Origin: Candidatus Rifleibacteriota bacterium
Lineage (GTDB): Bacteria > Muiribacteriota > Ozemobacteria > Ozemobacterales > Ozemobacteraceae
NCBI GenBank assembly: GCA_024710355.1
Contig: JANJUX010000051.1
Location: 17,101-81,100 of the forward strand
DNA length: 64,000 bases
Direction: 5' to 3'
Made by a program: the position numbers and the translations under genes. Under the pieces are notes generated by a model that had not been told where the DNA came from, made no database searches, and worked only from the letters and a program-made list of their open reading frames with translations. Each line of letters begins with the position of its first letter. Positions within the stretch are counted from its first letter, which is position 1. This document shows, in pieces, positions 52,102 to 61,438 of this stretch.

Positions 52102-53868
52102 ATGAAAAAGCAGCTTATCAACCTGATTCACAACAGGCTTGCCGGTATGTTCAAACGCTATGGCATCGAAGATTACAGCTTTATCGACGTGCAGGTGCCA
52201 CCTGATCGCACCAATGGCGATTTTTCGATGAACGCTGCGATGAAACTGTCGAAAGCCGCTAAATGCGCCCCCAGACAGCTGGCAGAAGAAATAAAAGCAA
52301 TTCTTGAGGCCGAAAAAGACTGGTTCAGCCGTGTCGATATTGCCGGTCCCGGCTTTATCAATATGTATATTGCCGACGGTATGATCGAAAAGTGCTTTAA
52401 CGACAAGGCTGCCGGCAGTGTGATTCTGGCCGATGAAGCCCAGAAGTCTGAAAAGACCGTTGTCGATTATTCAAGTGTCAATATCGCCAAACAGATGCAC
52501 GTCGGGCACCTGCGCTCGACCATTATCGGCGACGTACTCGCCAGAGTGGTCGAAGCCCTCGGAAACCCGGTTGTCAGACAGAATCATCTTGGTGACTGGG
52601 GCCTGCCGATGGCAATGGTGATCTATAAAGCCGAACCTGAGATTGCAGCAGCCGAAAAGGCCGGTGTTTCTCTCGAAAAAGCTTTGCCACTGGCGCGACT
52701 CGAAGAACTTTACAAGGCTGCTACCGCTGAAAGCAAAGAAAAACCCGAAGTTGCCGAAGCCTGCCATCAGTATCTGGTGCGGTTGCAGCAGGGCGACAAG
52801 GGGTTGCTCGACCTCTGGCACAAAATCACCCGCGTTTCGATGGCCGAAGTTTATCGCATTTATCGCCTGCTCGATGTGAAGCTGACCGAAGAACACGAAT
52901 GCGGCGAAAGTTTTTATCGTGACATGCTCGCCGAAACCGTCGAGGCGATTCGTAAATCAGGCTCACTGGTCGAATCTGAGGGTGCCCAGTGTCTGTTTCT
53001 CGACGAGTTCAAGTCGAAAGAGGGCAACCCGCTGCCGGTAATCGTGCAGAAATCAGATGGCGGCTACAATTACGCCACTTTCGATCTGGCTGCTGTCAGA
53101 TACAGAACTGCTAAGCTGGGTGCTGAACGCATTGTTTATGTCACCGATGCCCGCCAGGCCCTTCACTTCAAGCAATTTTTCGCCGCCGCCCGTCATGCCG
53201 GCATTCTTGCCAATCCTGATGTGAAGCTTGAGCATGTAACTTTTGGTGCAATCCTCGGTGAAGACGGCAAGCCCCTCAAGACCCGCAGCGGCGAGAACGT
53301 TAAACTGGCCGATCTTCTTTCTGAAGCTGTCGACAAGGCCTATGCCGTGGTTAACGAAAAGAATCCGGGTCTATCAGAAGAACGCAAACAGGAAGTCGCA
53401 CGTATGGTCGGCGTTGGCGCGATCAAATATGCCGATCTGGCACAGAACCGCAATAACGATTATGTTTTCTCGTTCGACCGCATGCTGGCTTTGAATGGCA
53501 ATACCGCTCCGTATCTGCAGTATGCGCATGCACGTATCTGCTCGATTTTCCGTCGGGCGGGTGCCGACCCCGATACTTTTGCTGCCCCGATGCGGATCAG
53601 TCAGGTCGAAGAGCGCGATCTGATGATAAAACTCATGGAATTCGGCCAGACCGTCGTGGCTGTGGCTACCGATCTGCGCCCGCATATTCTCTGCAACTAT
53701 CTTTATGAACTTGCTACCTGCTTTTCGTCCTTTTACGACAAGTGCCCGGTGATGAGCTGCGAAGATCAGAGTCTCAAAGCTTCGCGCCTGGCAGTCTGTA
53801 ACTATACCCGCAGAGTTCTGGCTCTTGGCCTCGACCTGCTTGGTATAGCAGCACCACGGGAGATGTAA
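52102..53868 (+). CDS. argS: Arginyl-tRNA synthetase
   Basis: This 588-residue class I synthetase charges tRNA-Arg in the cytoplasm. The N-terminal additional domain (1-110) contains DRTNGDFSMNAAMKLSKAA. The catalytic core has VVDYSSVNIAKQMHVGHLRSTIIGD with the HIGH-type HVGH, and GDWGLPMAM. LKTRSGENVKLADL takes the place of KMSKS, as is normal for bacterial ArgRS. The anticodon-binding DALR domain (about 470-588) has YLQYAHARICSIFRRAG. Length is typical. The next gene begins two bases after its stop. Confidence 0.97.
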   Translation: MKKQLINLIHNRLAGMFKRYGIEDYSFIDVQVPPDRTNGDFSMNAAMKLSKAAKCAPRQLAEEIKAILEAEKDWFSRVDIAGPGFINMYIADGMIEKCFNDKAAGSVILADEAQKSEKTVVDYSSVNIAKQMHVGHLRSTIIGDVLARVVEALGNPVVRQNHLGDWGLPMAMVIYKAEPEIAAAEKAGVSLEKALPLARLEELYKAATAESKEKPEVAEACHQYLVRLQQGDKGLLDLWHKITRVSMAEVYRIYRLLDVKLTEEHECGESFYRDMLAETVEAIRKSGSLVESEGAQCLFLDEFKSKEGNPLPVIVQKSDGGYNYATFDLAAVRYRTAKLGAERIVYVTDARQALHFKQFFAAARHAGILANPDVKLEHVTFGAILGEDGKPLKTRSGENVKLADLLSEAVDKAYAVVNEKNPGLSEERKQEVARMVGVGAIKYADLAQNRNNDYVFSFDRMLALNGNTAPYLQYAHARICSIFRRAGADPDTFAAPMRISQVEERDLMIKLMEFGQTVVAVATDLRPHILCNYLYELATCFSSFYDKCPVMSCEDQSLKASRLAVCNYTRRVLALGLDLLGIAAPREM

Positions 53869-53870
53869 AG

Positions 53871-56603
53871 ATGGCGATCTGCCCGAAATGTTCTTTTGCT
53901 TCTGTTGCCGGCCGCTTTTGCGGTAAATGCGGCGCTGTGGCATTGTCGGCCGCTTCTGCCGAAGGTCCTGCCGCGGTTGTGTCACAGCCTGTGGCCGCGG
54001 TTCCGACAAAAGATGAGCTGTCCGGCCTGGAGCAGGCGCTTAAGAAGAACCCGGGCGAAATCACGAACTTTATCAACCTGGCCGAAGCCCTTGCAAGCAT
54101 GGGGCGCTTTGACCAGGCATATTCGACTTTCAGGGCGGCAAAAGCCATTGCGCCCGAGCATGCCGGAGTCCTCAAGACCGGTGCCCGCGTTTTTGAGCTG
54201 ATGAACCGCCGCGAAGAGGCTATAGACTGTCTTAAAAAAGCCATAAAAAGCAACAATAAAGACAGTGACGCTATTTTTCGTCTTGCCGGGCTGCTATACG
54301 ACAGCGGCAAGAAAGAAGAGGCCCTTGAGTGGCTTCAGGAGCTGTTCGAACGCTCTGATGATCAGCCCGAAATATTGATCCGCATCGCTCAGATTCATCT
54401 GAGCCTCGGCAATGCCCCGGACGCACAGGAATACCTGGCCCGTTACAAGGAAGTTGCCGGCTCGACCTGCGAAATGTATCTGCTGCTCGGTCAGACAATG
54501 CTGACGCGCAAATTCTACGACGGTGCCGTCAAAAATTTCCGCGAGGCGATCAGAACTTTTCCGAATGATGCGCAGATGCGCCTTGGGCTTGGCCGTGCCT
54601 ATCTTGGCATGAACGAAAAAGGCCAGGCTCTTCTTGAGTTCGAGCAGGCCTTGAATAAAAGCCCGGATAACATCGATATTCTTATCGAGCTTGGCAAACT
54701 TCAGAACTCGATGGGCATGGAAGACCAGGCCGATCTGACTTTTGCAAAGATTGAAAAAGCGAAACCTGCCAACGGCGAATGTTATCTGGCTATCGCTCTT
54801 CATTTTATCGAACGCAGCAACCTCACCCGCGCAACAAAGTATCTGGAGATGGCGCATGAACTGAGCCCCTATCACCCCGAAATCCAGCAGATTCTTGGCC
54901 AGACCTATGCCCGCCAGAAGCGGCATGCCGATGCTCTCAAGATTTTTCGGCATGCGATCGAAACCTACCCGGAATGTCAGTGGGGTCATGAAGGCATTGT
55001 GGTCAGTGCCCACGAAAGCAAAAATTTCGAACTCAAGGCCGCGTCTCAGAAACGTCTGCTGCAGATTCGCAAATCATCTGCCGAAGACTGGTGCGATTAC
55101 GGTGAAACCCTCATCAGGCTCGGGCAGTTCGACACAGCTCAGGATGCTTTCGAAGCGGCTTCGCGCCTAGATCCTACCTGTGTCAGGGCCTACCAGGCAC
55201 CAGAGCTGATCAAAATCGAAAAGGCCCGGGCTGAAGGCGAGAAACTGGCATTGCAGGGTAATGAAGCTCTGCAGAAAAAGTTTTTTCTTACCGCTGCTGA
55301 GCGCCTCGAAAAGGCTCTAGATCTTGTGCCCAATCAGCCTGAATGGGTGAGAATGCTGGCCGAAGTTTCGCTGAAAACTGCCGAAATTGAACGGGCCTCG
55401 TCACTGCTGCTCAAGGCGAGGGCATTCGATGCTTCTGACTATCTCACAACCTTCAATCTGGCAAGGGTTTATGAATTCGAAAACAAGATTCAGATGGCAA
55501 TCGAACTGCTTTCGACCCTTACCCGCGATCATCCGACCCAGCTCGAAGCTCATCTGATGCTGCTGCGGCTCAAGCGCAGCCAGATCAGAGGTAATCGTGT
55601 CGAGCCCGAAATGCTCGAAGCGCTGGTGCGTAATCTCGAGCTCGAACTGGCGCATATCCGCCGTGATTCGCCGGTGCCTCTGCTGGTCAAGGGCTATGCC
55701 CATTTCCTGTTCGGTATGCGTTCGAAACTTCAGACCGAGGCTCTCGCCTCTGCCGAAAAAACTTTTAACGAGACTCTGGCGCGCTTCGGCGAGAATGAAA
55801 ACGCGATTCGTGGCCTGGCATTGTGTGAAAGGGCGCGCGGTAATGTCGAAAAAGCGGTTGAACATACCCGTTCTCTGGTCAAGCTTTCGTCAGATCCGCA
55901 GCGTCTCTTTGAGTTGGGTCGACTGCACGAGAACTTTCAGCAGTTCGGCGAGGCCCGGAAGTGCTACGCGTCATTGCGCAGCCTTTTCCCTGAGAATGGC
56001 CACTATCGCCGCAAAATGCTCGAAGTTACCGCCGGAGTGTCTAAGATCAGCAGTAAAAACGAACTGATGAATCTTCTGTCTGAACATCATCAGGCGCTGC
56101 AGGCAAAGCCAGATCAGATATGGCTGCTGTACGAATCGGCGATCGGCCAGGAGTTGGTTGCCGAGTTCAATGCCCAGAAAGAAGAATGGGTGAAACGGGC
56201 GCTGCTCAACTGGCACAAGGCTATCAACCACTCTTCGACCAACCACTGGATGCGCTGGGCGATGCAGCGTTGTCAGTATAAGCATTTGAAAGGGCCTGAC
56301 CGTCAGCGTGCGGCGACAACGAATCTCAAGGCCTGTGAGAAAATTCTGCGCGAGATGCCCGACAGCGCCATGGCTTATCAGGCTATGGGCAGATGCTACC
56401 TGGCAATGGGCGATCTTACCAATACCGATAAGGCGCTCGGCTATCTTGAAAAATCCTGGTTTCTTGGGTCGGACAATTCAGAAACTGGTGAATTGCTTGC
56501 GAGAACCGCGAAAGAACTGGGTAAGTCTGTTATAGTAGACTCAGTTGGTTATAACATGCTACTATTAGAACCCGAGCTGGCGAATGGTATTTTCCAGCTC
56601 TGA
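53871..56603 (+). CDS. Zinc-ribbon TPR protein
   Basis: The 910-residue cytoplasmic protein opens with a zinc ribbon (MAICPKCSFASVAGRFCGKCG; two CxxC pairs 12 residues apart). A short linker rich in Ala and Pro and more than 20 TPR units follow (NFINLAEALASMGRFDQAYSTF, MYLLLGQTMLTRKFYDGAVKNFREAI, ARVYEFENKIQMAIELLSTL, MAYQAMGRCYLAMGDL). It is a protein-binding scaffold with no enzyme motif. It lies two bases after argS and upstream of the anti-sigma kinase gene, in a long co-directional run. Confidence 0.88.
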   Translation: MAICPKCSFASVAGRFCGKCGAVALSAASAEGPAAVVSQPVAAVPTKDELSGLEQALKKNPGEITNFINLAEALASMGRFDQAYSTFRAAKAIAPEHAGVLKTGARVFELMNRREEAIDCLKKAIKSNNKDSDAIFRLAGLLYDSGKKEEALEWLQELFERSDDQPEILIRIAQIHLSLGNAPDAQEYLARYKEVAGSTCEMYLLLGQTMLTRKFYDGAVKNFREAIRTFPNDAQMRLGLGRAYLGMNEKGQALLEFEQALNKSPDNIDILIELGKLQNSMGMEDQADLTFAKIEKAKPANGECYLAIALHFIERSNLTRATKYLEMAHELSPYHPEIQQILGQTYARQKRHADALKIFRHAIETYPECQWGHEGIVVSAHESKNFELKAASQKRLLQIRKSSAEDWCDYGETLIRLGQFDTAQDAFEAASRLDPTCVRAYQAPELIKIEKARAEGEKLALQGNEALQKKFFLTAAERLEKALDLVPNQPEWVRMLAEVSLKTAEIERASSLLLKARAFDASDYLTTFNLARVYEFENKIQMAIELLSTLTRDHPTQLEAHLMLLRLKRSQIRGNRVEPEMLEALVRNLELELAHIRRDSPVPLLVKGYAHFLFGMRSKLQTEALASAEKTFNETLARFGENENAIRGLALCERARGNVEKAVEHTRSLVKLSSDPQRLFELGRLHENFQQFGEARKCYASLRSLFPENGHYRRKMLEVTAGVSKISSKNELMNLLSEHHQALQAKPDQIWLLYESAIGQELVAEFNAQKEEWVKRALLNWHKAINHSSTNHWMRWAMQRCQYKHLKGPDRQRAATTNLKACEKILREMPDSAMAYQAMGRCYLAMGDLTNTDKALGYLEKSWFLGSDNSETGELLARTAKELGKSVIVDSVGYNMLLLEPELANGIFQL

Positions 56604-56631
56604 TTTTGCTGTTTCAGAGAGAAAGGTTTGC

Positions 56632-57117
56632 TTGCATAACGATATTCAGATGCTGATCAATCAGATGCCTGCCACTTCTACGCAGATGAAAATGCATGTG
56701 AGAGGCAGCTCAGAAACCCTGGCGTTGATTCGCCGGGTTATTGTCGCATGCGTGCAGCATCTCAATCTTGGTCCATCGCTTCTCAACGACATCAAGCTAG
56801 CCACCACCGAAGCTTGTACCAATGTCATCAAGCATGCCTATAAATTCAACGACGCCATGTCGTTCGACCTCGAAATTAAGACAAGTGACGAGGTTTTTGT
56901 TGTCGAAGTCTTTTATGAAGATCCTGATTTTGTGCCCGAAAAAATTCCGGTTCCCAACCTCAAAGAAATCAAAGAGGGCGGCCTGGGTGTTTTTATTATC
57001 AGAAGCATCATGGATCACGTGAACTACATTACCGATTCCCGCAGTGGCCACGTCAGGCTGCAGATGGTTAAGTTATTGAACTCGAAAGAGAGTATTGGAG
57101 GCCAGAGTGAAGATTGA
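56632..57117 (+). CDS. RsbW-type anti-sigma factor serine kinase (HATPase_c_2)
   Basis: The 161-residue GHKL ATPase has the N box KLATTEACTNVIKHAYKF and GGLGVFIIRSIMDHVNYI, as in SpoIIAB/RsbW anti-sigma kinases and partner-switching kinases. I choose a TTG at 56632 with GAAAGG five bases before it; a longer reading that starts inside the previous gene and an ATG at 56650 are alternatives. Its last codons overlap the antagonist gene (57107), the standard kinase-antagonist pairing. No sigma factor is encoded in this operon, so the target is elsewhere or is not a sigma factor. Confidence 0.9.
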   Translation: MHNDIQMLINQMPATSTQMKMHVRGSSETLALIRRVIVACVQHLNLGPSLLNDIKLATTEACTNVIKHAYKFNDAMSFDLEIKTSDEVFVVEVFYEDPDFVPEKIPVPNLKEIKEGGLGVFIIRSIMDHVNYITDSRSGHVRLQMVKLLNSKESIGGQSED

Positions 57118-57415
57118 CAGCCAGATTGACAAAGAAAAGAAAATTAAGGTCTTCCATGTTGAAGGGGAAGTGGACATTCACCACCTCAAGAACCTGAAGG
57201 CGGAAATCATGGATTCTATCGAATCCAACGGCTGGACCTATGAAATCAACATGGAAAAGGTGACCTATCTCGACAGTTCTGGGCTTGGCCTGCTTGTTTA
57301 CATTAAAAAAGAAATCACCCGCCATAACGGCAAGTTGAGAATTCTCAATGTCAGCGAGCAGGTTCTCAACGTTTTTAAGGTCACCAAGCTCGATGAATTT
57401 TTCGAAATAGCCTGA
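57107..57415 (+). CDS. STAS-domain anti-sigma factor antagonist (RsbV/SpoIIAA-like)
   Basis: This 102-residue STAS protein starts at the GTG at 57107, with GGAGG five bases before it. It has IKVFHVEGEVDIHHLKNLKAEI and VTYLDSSGLGLLVYIKKEI; the serine in LDSSGLG is the kinase target. It should bind the RsbW-type kinase when unphosphorylated and release the kinase's client. A PP2C phosphatase to reset it is not seen in the window. tmk follows after 20 bases. Confidence 0.94.
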   Translation: MKIDSQIDKEKKIKVFHVEGEVDIHHLKNLKAEIMDSIESNGWTYEINMEKVTYLDSSGLGLLVYIKKEITRHNGKLRILNVSEQVLNVFKVTKLDEFFEIA

Positions 57416-57435
57416 AAGGACAGGATCAGAACCGG

Positions 57436-58071
57436 ATGAAAGGTCTGTTTATTACATTTGAAGGCCCCGAGGGCAGTGGCAAGTCGACTCAGATCAAGCT
57501 GCTGCGCCAGTTTTTGGCAGAACGGGGCCACGATGTTGTAACAACCCGCGAACCCGGTGGAACTGCTGCCGGAGACCGCATCAGATCGGTTCTTCTCGAC
57601 AAGGATTGTGGCAGTCTCGAACCTGAGACCGAGCTTTTCCTGATGCTGGCTCAGCGGAGCGAGCATCTCAAAAAGGTGATTCTGCCGGCTCTTAAAGCCG
57701 GAAAAACAGTTTTGTGTGATCGTTATTTCGATTCGAGCATGGCTTACCAGGGCTATGCCCGCGGGCTTGGAATCGAAAGAGTGCGCAGCGTTCACGAGGC
57801 TTTTCTGCCGGGGTTTCTACCCGATCTTACCGTATTGTTGCGTATTGCGCCCGAAGTTGGTCTTGAACGTGCCCGCCATGGTGGCGCCAAGCAGCTTGAC
57901 CGCATGGAATCGGAAGCTATCGATTTTCATCGAAAGGTTCTGGCAGGTTATGATCTGGTTGCGGCAGAAGAGTCCGACAGATTTGTGATAGTTGAGGCTG
58001 ATGGGCAGCCAGAAAAAATGGCTGACCGTATCGCTGCCGAGATAAGCAGGCGTTTTGAGGAGCTGAGTTGA
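57436..58071 (+). CDS. tmk: Thymidylate kinase
   Basis: This 211-residue enzyme phosphorylates dTMP to dTDP. P-loop FEGPEGSGKSTQ, TREPGG with the DRY-type motif CDRYFDSSMAYQGYARG, and the lid region (RARHGGAKQLDRME) are intact. Length is typical. It is followed by a GGDEF gene one base after its stop, then yaaR. In Bacillus the order is tmk-yaaQ-yaaR-holB, so the GGDEF gene sits where yaaQ would be. Confidence 0.97.
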   Translation: MKGLFITFEGPEGSGKSTQIKLLRQFLAERGHDVVTTREPGGTAAGDRIRSVLLDKDCGSLEPETELFLMLAQRSEHLKKVILPALKAGKTVLCDRYFDSSMAYQGYARGLGIERVRSVHEAFLPGFLPDLTVLLRIAPEVGLERARHGGAKQLDRMESEAIDFHRKVLAGYDLVAAEESDRFVIVEADGQPEKMADRIAAEISRRFEELS

Positions 58072-58072
58072 G

Positions 58073-60037
58073 TTGTACAGCGAAAATATTGGAGTGGTTG
58101 AAACCGAAGCACCGGGTGAGGTAGCTGGCTTTTTTATGAACAAGATGAAAATGAGCATTGCGATCAAGCTTGATCTGCTGCTGGCCTGTCTCTGGGTCGC
58201 GGTTTATCTTGCTGCAGTGTTTTTTGATCTGCCTGTCAGCCCCCTGGTATTCATGGTGGCGGGTGTCGGCACTGTTCTTTTTGTTCACCTGAGCATTACC
58301 CGCAAGGTCCTGACGCCACTGCAGAAATTTATTGAAATTGCCGACAAAGTCGCCGACGGTGATGTTAACGAGGGTCTTGAAGACCTCCGTCTCAGCGATC
58401 TCGAAGAGGTTCAGGGCTCATTCACCAAAATTGTCGGCAGCATGATCGAATCGCGCGTGGCGATTGAAGATTACATGCGGACAATCAGCGAAATCAACAA
58501 AGAGCTCGAACAGAAGGTTGATTCGCTTTCTGCTCTGTATTACGGCAGCCAGGCCATGGGTGGCAGTCTCAACGTCGACACCCTGGTTCGCAATTTTATC
58601 ACTATTTTTACTGACCGTCTGACGGTTAATGGCGCCGGTGTGATGCTTTATAACGAAAAGACAGACCTGGTTTCTGTAAAAGACCTGATCGGCATTTCAC
58701 CCGAACTGTTCGCCAAATTCAGATTTTATTCAGACAACCAGATTCTTGCCCGGATATTTTCTGACGATGGCTACTGGCGTCCGACCGAGCAGGAAATCAA
58801 TCTGCTGGTTGCGGAATTCGAGTCAGACGAAATGCGCCGTATAAAACTGATGTTTCCGATGCGCATCAAAGACCACTTTGTTGGTCTGCTGCTTCTGACC
58901 GATAAGAAAAATGGCGCACAGTTTGCCAGCGGTGACTTTCAGCTGATTCAGGCGATTGTCGGTCTCGCAAGTACCTCAATCAATAACGCCATGCTGTTCG
59001 AAAATTCTGAGACCACCAAGAATGAGCTTGACCACAAGGTTTTCAACCTGATGACTCTGCAGCAGTCGAGCAAGGTTCTCAGCTCGACTCTTGATCTTAA
59101 TGAATTGATAAATATTTCAATCGATATGTTTCTCGAAACCGTCTGGGCGAACAAAGGGGTTCTGATGCTTTTCTCTGAAGAGCGGCCCGAGCTCGAGGTT
59201 AAGGCTTTCAAGGGCATGTCGAAGGCTGACGTCGATGCACTCAAGAAAGATCCGGCCGAAGCCTGGGCAATGACCACGATCGAAAAAGAGAAAAAACCGA
59301 TTTTTTCTCAGGAAATATCGGGGCGCAGTTATCAGGCTTACACGACCGTTAATCGAGAACTGCCATTTGCCGTTTATGTGCCGATGCTTAAAGAGGGCGA
59401 ACTTTATGGTGTCGTGAAAGTCGGGGCCAAGATCAATGGCCAGACTTTCTCCGAAAACGATCTCGAATTTTTTGCCACCCTGGCGTCGCAGGCCGTCATT
59501 GCCTTCGAAAATGCCCGCCTCTATTCGCTGGCGATTACCGACTCGATCACCAAGCTTTATGTGCACCGGTATTTTCAGATGCGCCTCGACGAAGAAGTCG
59601 CGAGAAGCCGCCGCTACAACTCGACCATTTCTCTGCTCATGTGCGATATCGATCATTTCAAACCCATAAATGATAACTACGGCCACCAGCAGGGCGACGC
59701 CATCCTCAAGGAAGTCAGCAAAATTCTGCGCAAAAATGTTCGTAATACTGACATTGCTGCCCGCTACGGCGGCGAAGAGTTTGCAATCATTCTTCCTGAG
59801 ACGACTCAGGCCGATGCCAAGATTGTTGCTGAGCGCATTCGCCGTGACGTGGCCCACTTCGATTTTCCGTCGATTATTCCCGGTCAGCCTTCGGTTAAGT
59901 GCTCGATATCGATCGGCGTGGCCGGCTTTCCCCTGAATGCCGACAGCAAGGATCAGCTGATCCAGAAGGCCGACAGCGCTCTCTACAAAGCCAAGGGCAG
60001 CGGCCGCAATAAAGTCGTTCTCTGTGGTATTGACTGA
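58073..60037 (+). CDS. Membrane GAF-GAF-GGDEF diguanylate cyclase
   Basis: The 654-residue protein has two membrane helices near the N-terminus (about 28-75), a HAMP-like linker (about 80-135), two GAF domains (about 150-310 and 330-480) and a GGDEF domain (about 490-650). The active site is GGEEF, with the RxxD inhibitory site (RNTD) five residues before it, so it should make cyclic-di-GMP with feedback. The start used is a TTG at 58073 with GAGGAG upstream; an ATG at 58136 is an alternative. It lies one base after tmk and overlaps yaaR by one base, and is inserted in the housekeeping operon. Confidence 0.92.
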   Translation: MYSENIGVVETEAPGEVAGFFMNKMKMSIAIKLDLLLACLWVAVYLAAVFFDLPVSPLVFMVAGVGTVLFVHLSITRKVLTPLQKFIEIADKVADGDVNEGLEDLRLSDLEEVQGSFTKIVGSMIESRVAIEDYMRTISEINKELEQKVDSLSALYYGSQAMGGSLNVDTLVRNFITIFTDRLTVNGAGVMLYNEKTDLVSVKDLIGISPELFAKFRFYSDNQILARIFSDDGYWRPTEQEINLLVAEFESDEMRRIKLMFPMRIKDHFVGLLLLTDKKNGAQFASGDFQLIQAIVGLASTSINNAMLFENSETTKNELDHKVFNLMTLQQSSKVLSSTLDLNELINISIDMFLETVWANKGVLMLFSEERPELEVKAFKGMSKADVDALKKDPAEAWAMTTIEKEKKPIFSQEISGRSYQAYTTVNRELPFAVYVPMLKEGELYGVVKVGAKINGQTFSENDLEFFATLASQAVIAFENARLYSLAITDSITKLYVHRYFQMRLDEEVARSRRYNSTISLLMCDIDHFKPINDNYGHQQGDAILKEVSKILRKNVRNTDIAARYGGEEFAIILPETTQADAKIVAERIRRDVAHFDFPSIIPGQPSVKCSISIGVAGFPLNADSKDQLIQKADSALYKAKGSGRNKVVLCGID

Positions 60038-60480
60038 TGCCGGTAAAAATAGACAATCATAAAATCGATACCCGGGCGGGCGCCAGTCGCCCGACCACTG
60101 CCGGGGCGACTCAGGGCAGCGAATTCAAAGGGGTTCTCAAGGAAGTGCGCCTCGAAACCTTCAATGGCAGTATGCGCGAGCTCATCGACCAGGTAAAATC
60201 CCGTGGCGAGCGATTTCTCAAAAGTCCCGAAGAAGGTCTGTTGAATTCTTATAAAGAGTCGGTTAAGCTGTTTCTCAAGAAGCTGAAAGAAGAGTTTCTT
60301 TCGCTTAAAGAAGAGTTCGGGGCCAAAAAAGATGGCGAACAGAAGGTTTACCAGACCGTAAGTGTTGCCGAAGGCGAAGTCTCTGCTCTGACTCGTGAAG
60401 CCCTGAACGAAGGGAAGGCGATCGAGCTTCTTGCCAGTCTCGATGATATTCGTGGCCTGGTTCTCGACGTGATAGGTTAA
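60037..60480 (+). CDS. yaaR: YaaR family (DUF327) protein
   Basis: The 147-residue protein resembles YaaR: a variable N-terminus, then helices FKGVLKEVRLETFNGSMRELIDQVKSRGERFLKSP, LLNSYKESVKLFLKKLKEEFLSLKEEFG and AIELLASLDDIRGLVLDVIG. Function of the family is unknown. The tmk neighbourhood supports the call. It is followed by rapZ after three bases. Confidence 0.83.
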   Translation: MPVKIDNHKIDTRAGASRPTTAGATQGSEFKGVLKEVRLETFNGSMRELIDQVKSRGERFLKSPEEGLLNSYKESVKLFLKKLKEEFLSLKEEFGAKKDGEQKVYQTVSVAEGEVSALTREALNEGKAIELLASLDDIRGLVLDVIG

Positions 60481-60483
60481 AAA

Positions 60484-61356
60484 ATGGAACAGACAACACC
60501 TCTTCAGCTGATTATCATTACCGGGCTCTCAGGAGCCGGCAAGTCGACCGCGTCGCACTTTTTCGAAGACTCGGGCTATTTCTGCATGGATAACGTTCCG
60601 CCGGCCCTGCTGCCAAAATTCATTCAAATCTGCCTTGAATCGAATGGTAGACTGACCAAGATCGCGGTTGTCATTGACGCAAGGGGCGGCAGCTTTTTCC
60701 GCAAGCTTTTCGAGGCCATCGACGAAGTCAAAAAGATGAACGTCGAAGTTCGCATTCTTTACCTCGAATCCTCTGAAGATTCTCTGGTGCGTCGCTTCTC
60801 TGAAACCAGGCGCAAACACCCGCTCAATCGTGGCGGCCGGGTTATCGACGATATTCGCGAAGAACGTTCGCTTCTCGAAACTACCCGCGAAAAAGCCGAT
60901 TTTATTATCGATACCACCAGCATCAACGGCCGCGAACTCCAGGAAGAAATCCGCAAGTTTTCGCACGGCTTTGTCGGGCCGCGTGCCATGTCGGTGGTTT
61001 TCGTCAGCTTTGGTTTCAAACATGGCGTGCCGCTTGACTGCGATCTGGTTTTCGATGTCAGATTTCTGCCGAATCCCTTTTATATCGCCAGTCTCAAGAC
61101 CTTAACCGGTGTTCATAAAGAGGTTTATGATTATGTTTTCTCCTCTGACACAGCCAAACAGTATGCGCAGAAACTGAAAGATTTTATCGAATTTCAGATT
61201 CCGCTTTTTATCAGCGAACCCAAGACACGGCTGCAGATCGGCATCGGCTGTACCGGTGGCCGGCATCGCTCGGTCGCTTTCGCCGAGTATCTGTTCAAAG
61301 AAATCGCTAACGAACGTATTTCCACTTCAAAGATTCACCGCGATCTGAACCTGTAA
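60484..61356 (+). CDS. rapZ: RapZ/YvcJ-type nucleotide-binding protein
   Basis: The 290-residue P-loop protein has GLSGAGKSTASHFFEDSGYFCMDNVPP at the start, VIDARGGSFF, RFSETRRKHPL and the C-terminal domain LQIGIGCTGGRHRSVAFAEYL. In Escherichia coli RapZ binds GlmZ/GlmY small RNAs and controls glucosamine-6-phosphate synthase; in other phyla its role is less clear. Given a truncated glmU in this genome, a link to amino-sugar metabolism is worth noting but unproven. Last gene of the run. Confidence 0.96.
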   Translation: MEQTTPLQLIIITGLSGAGKSTASHFFEDSGYFCMDNVPPALLPKFIQICLESNGRLTKIAVVIDARGGSFFRKLFEAIDEVKKMNVEVRILYLESSEDSLVRRFSETRRKHPLNRGGRVIDDIREERSLLETTREKADFIIDTTSINGRELQEEIRKFSHGFVGPRAMSVVFVSFGFKHGVPLDCDLVFDVRFLPNPFYIASLKTLTGVHKEVYDYVFSSDTAKQYAQKLKDFIEFQIPLFISEPKTRLQIGIGCTGGRHRSVAFAEYLFKEIANERISTSKIHRDLNL

Positions 61357-61369
61357 AATCCGGGATTTG

Positions 61370-61398
61370 TTGACAATTCTCGTTGTACCCCTTACCCT
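61370..61398 (+). promoter_or_regulatory. Promoter of the first SLH-porin gene
   Basis: A perfect TTGACA (61370-61375), a 17-base spacer and TACCCT (61393-61398), 13 bases after the rapZ stop. Confidence 0.6.
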
Positions 61399-61438
61399 GT
61401 CGAAAAACATAGACTTACAAGGCAAGGGCGTAAGAATC

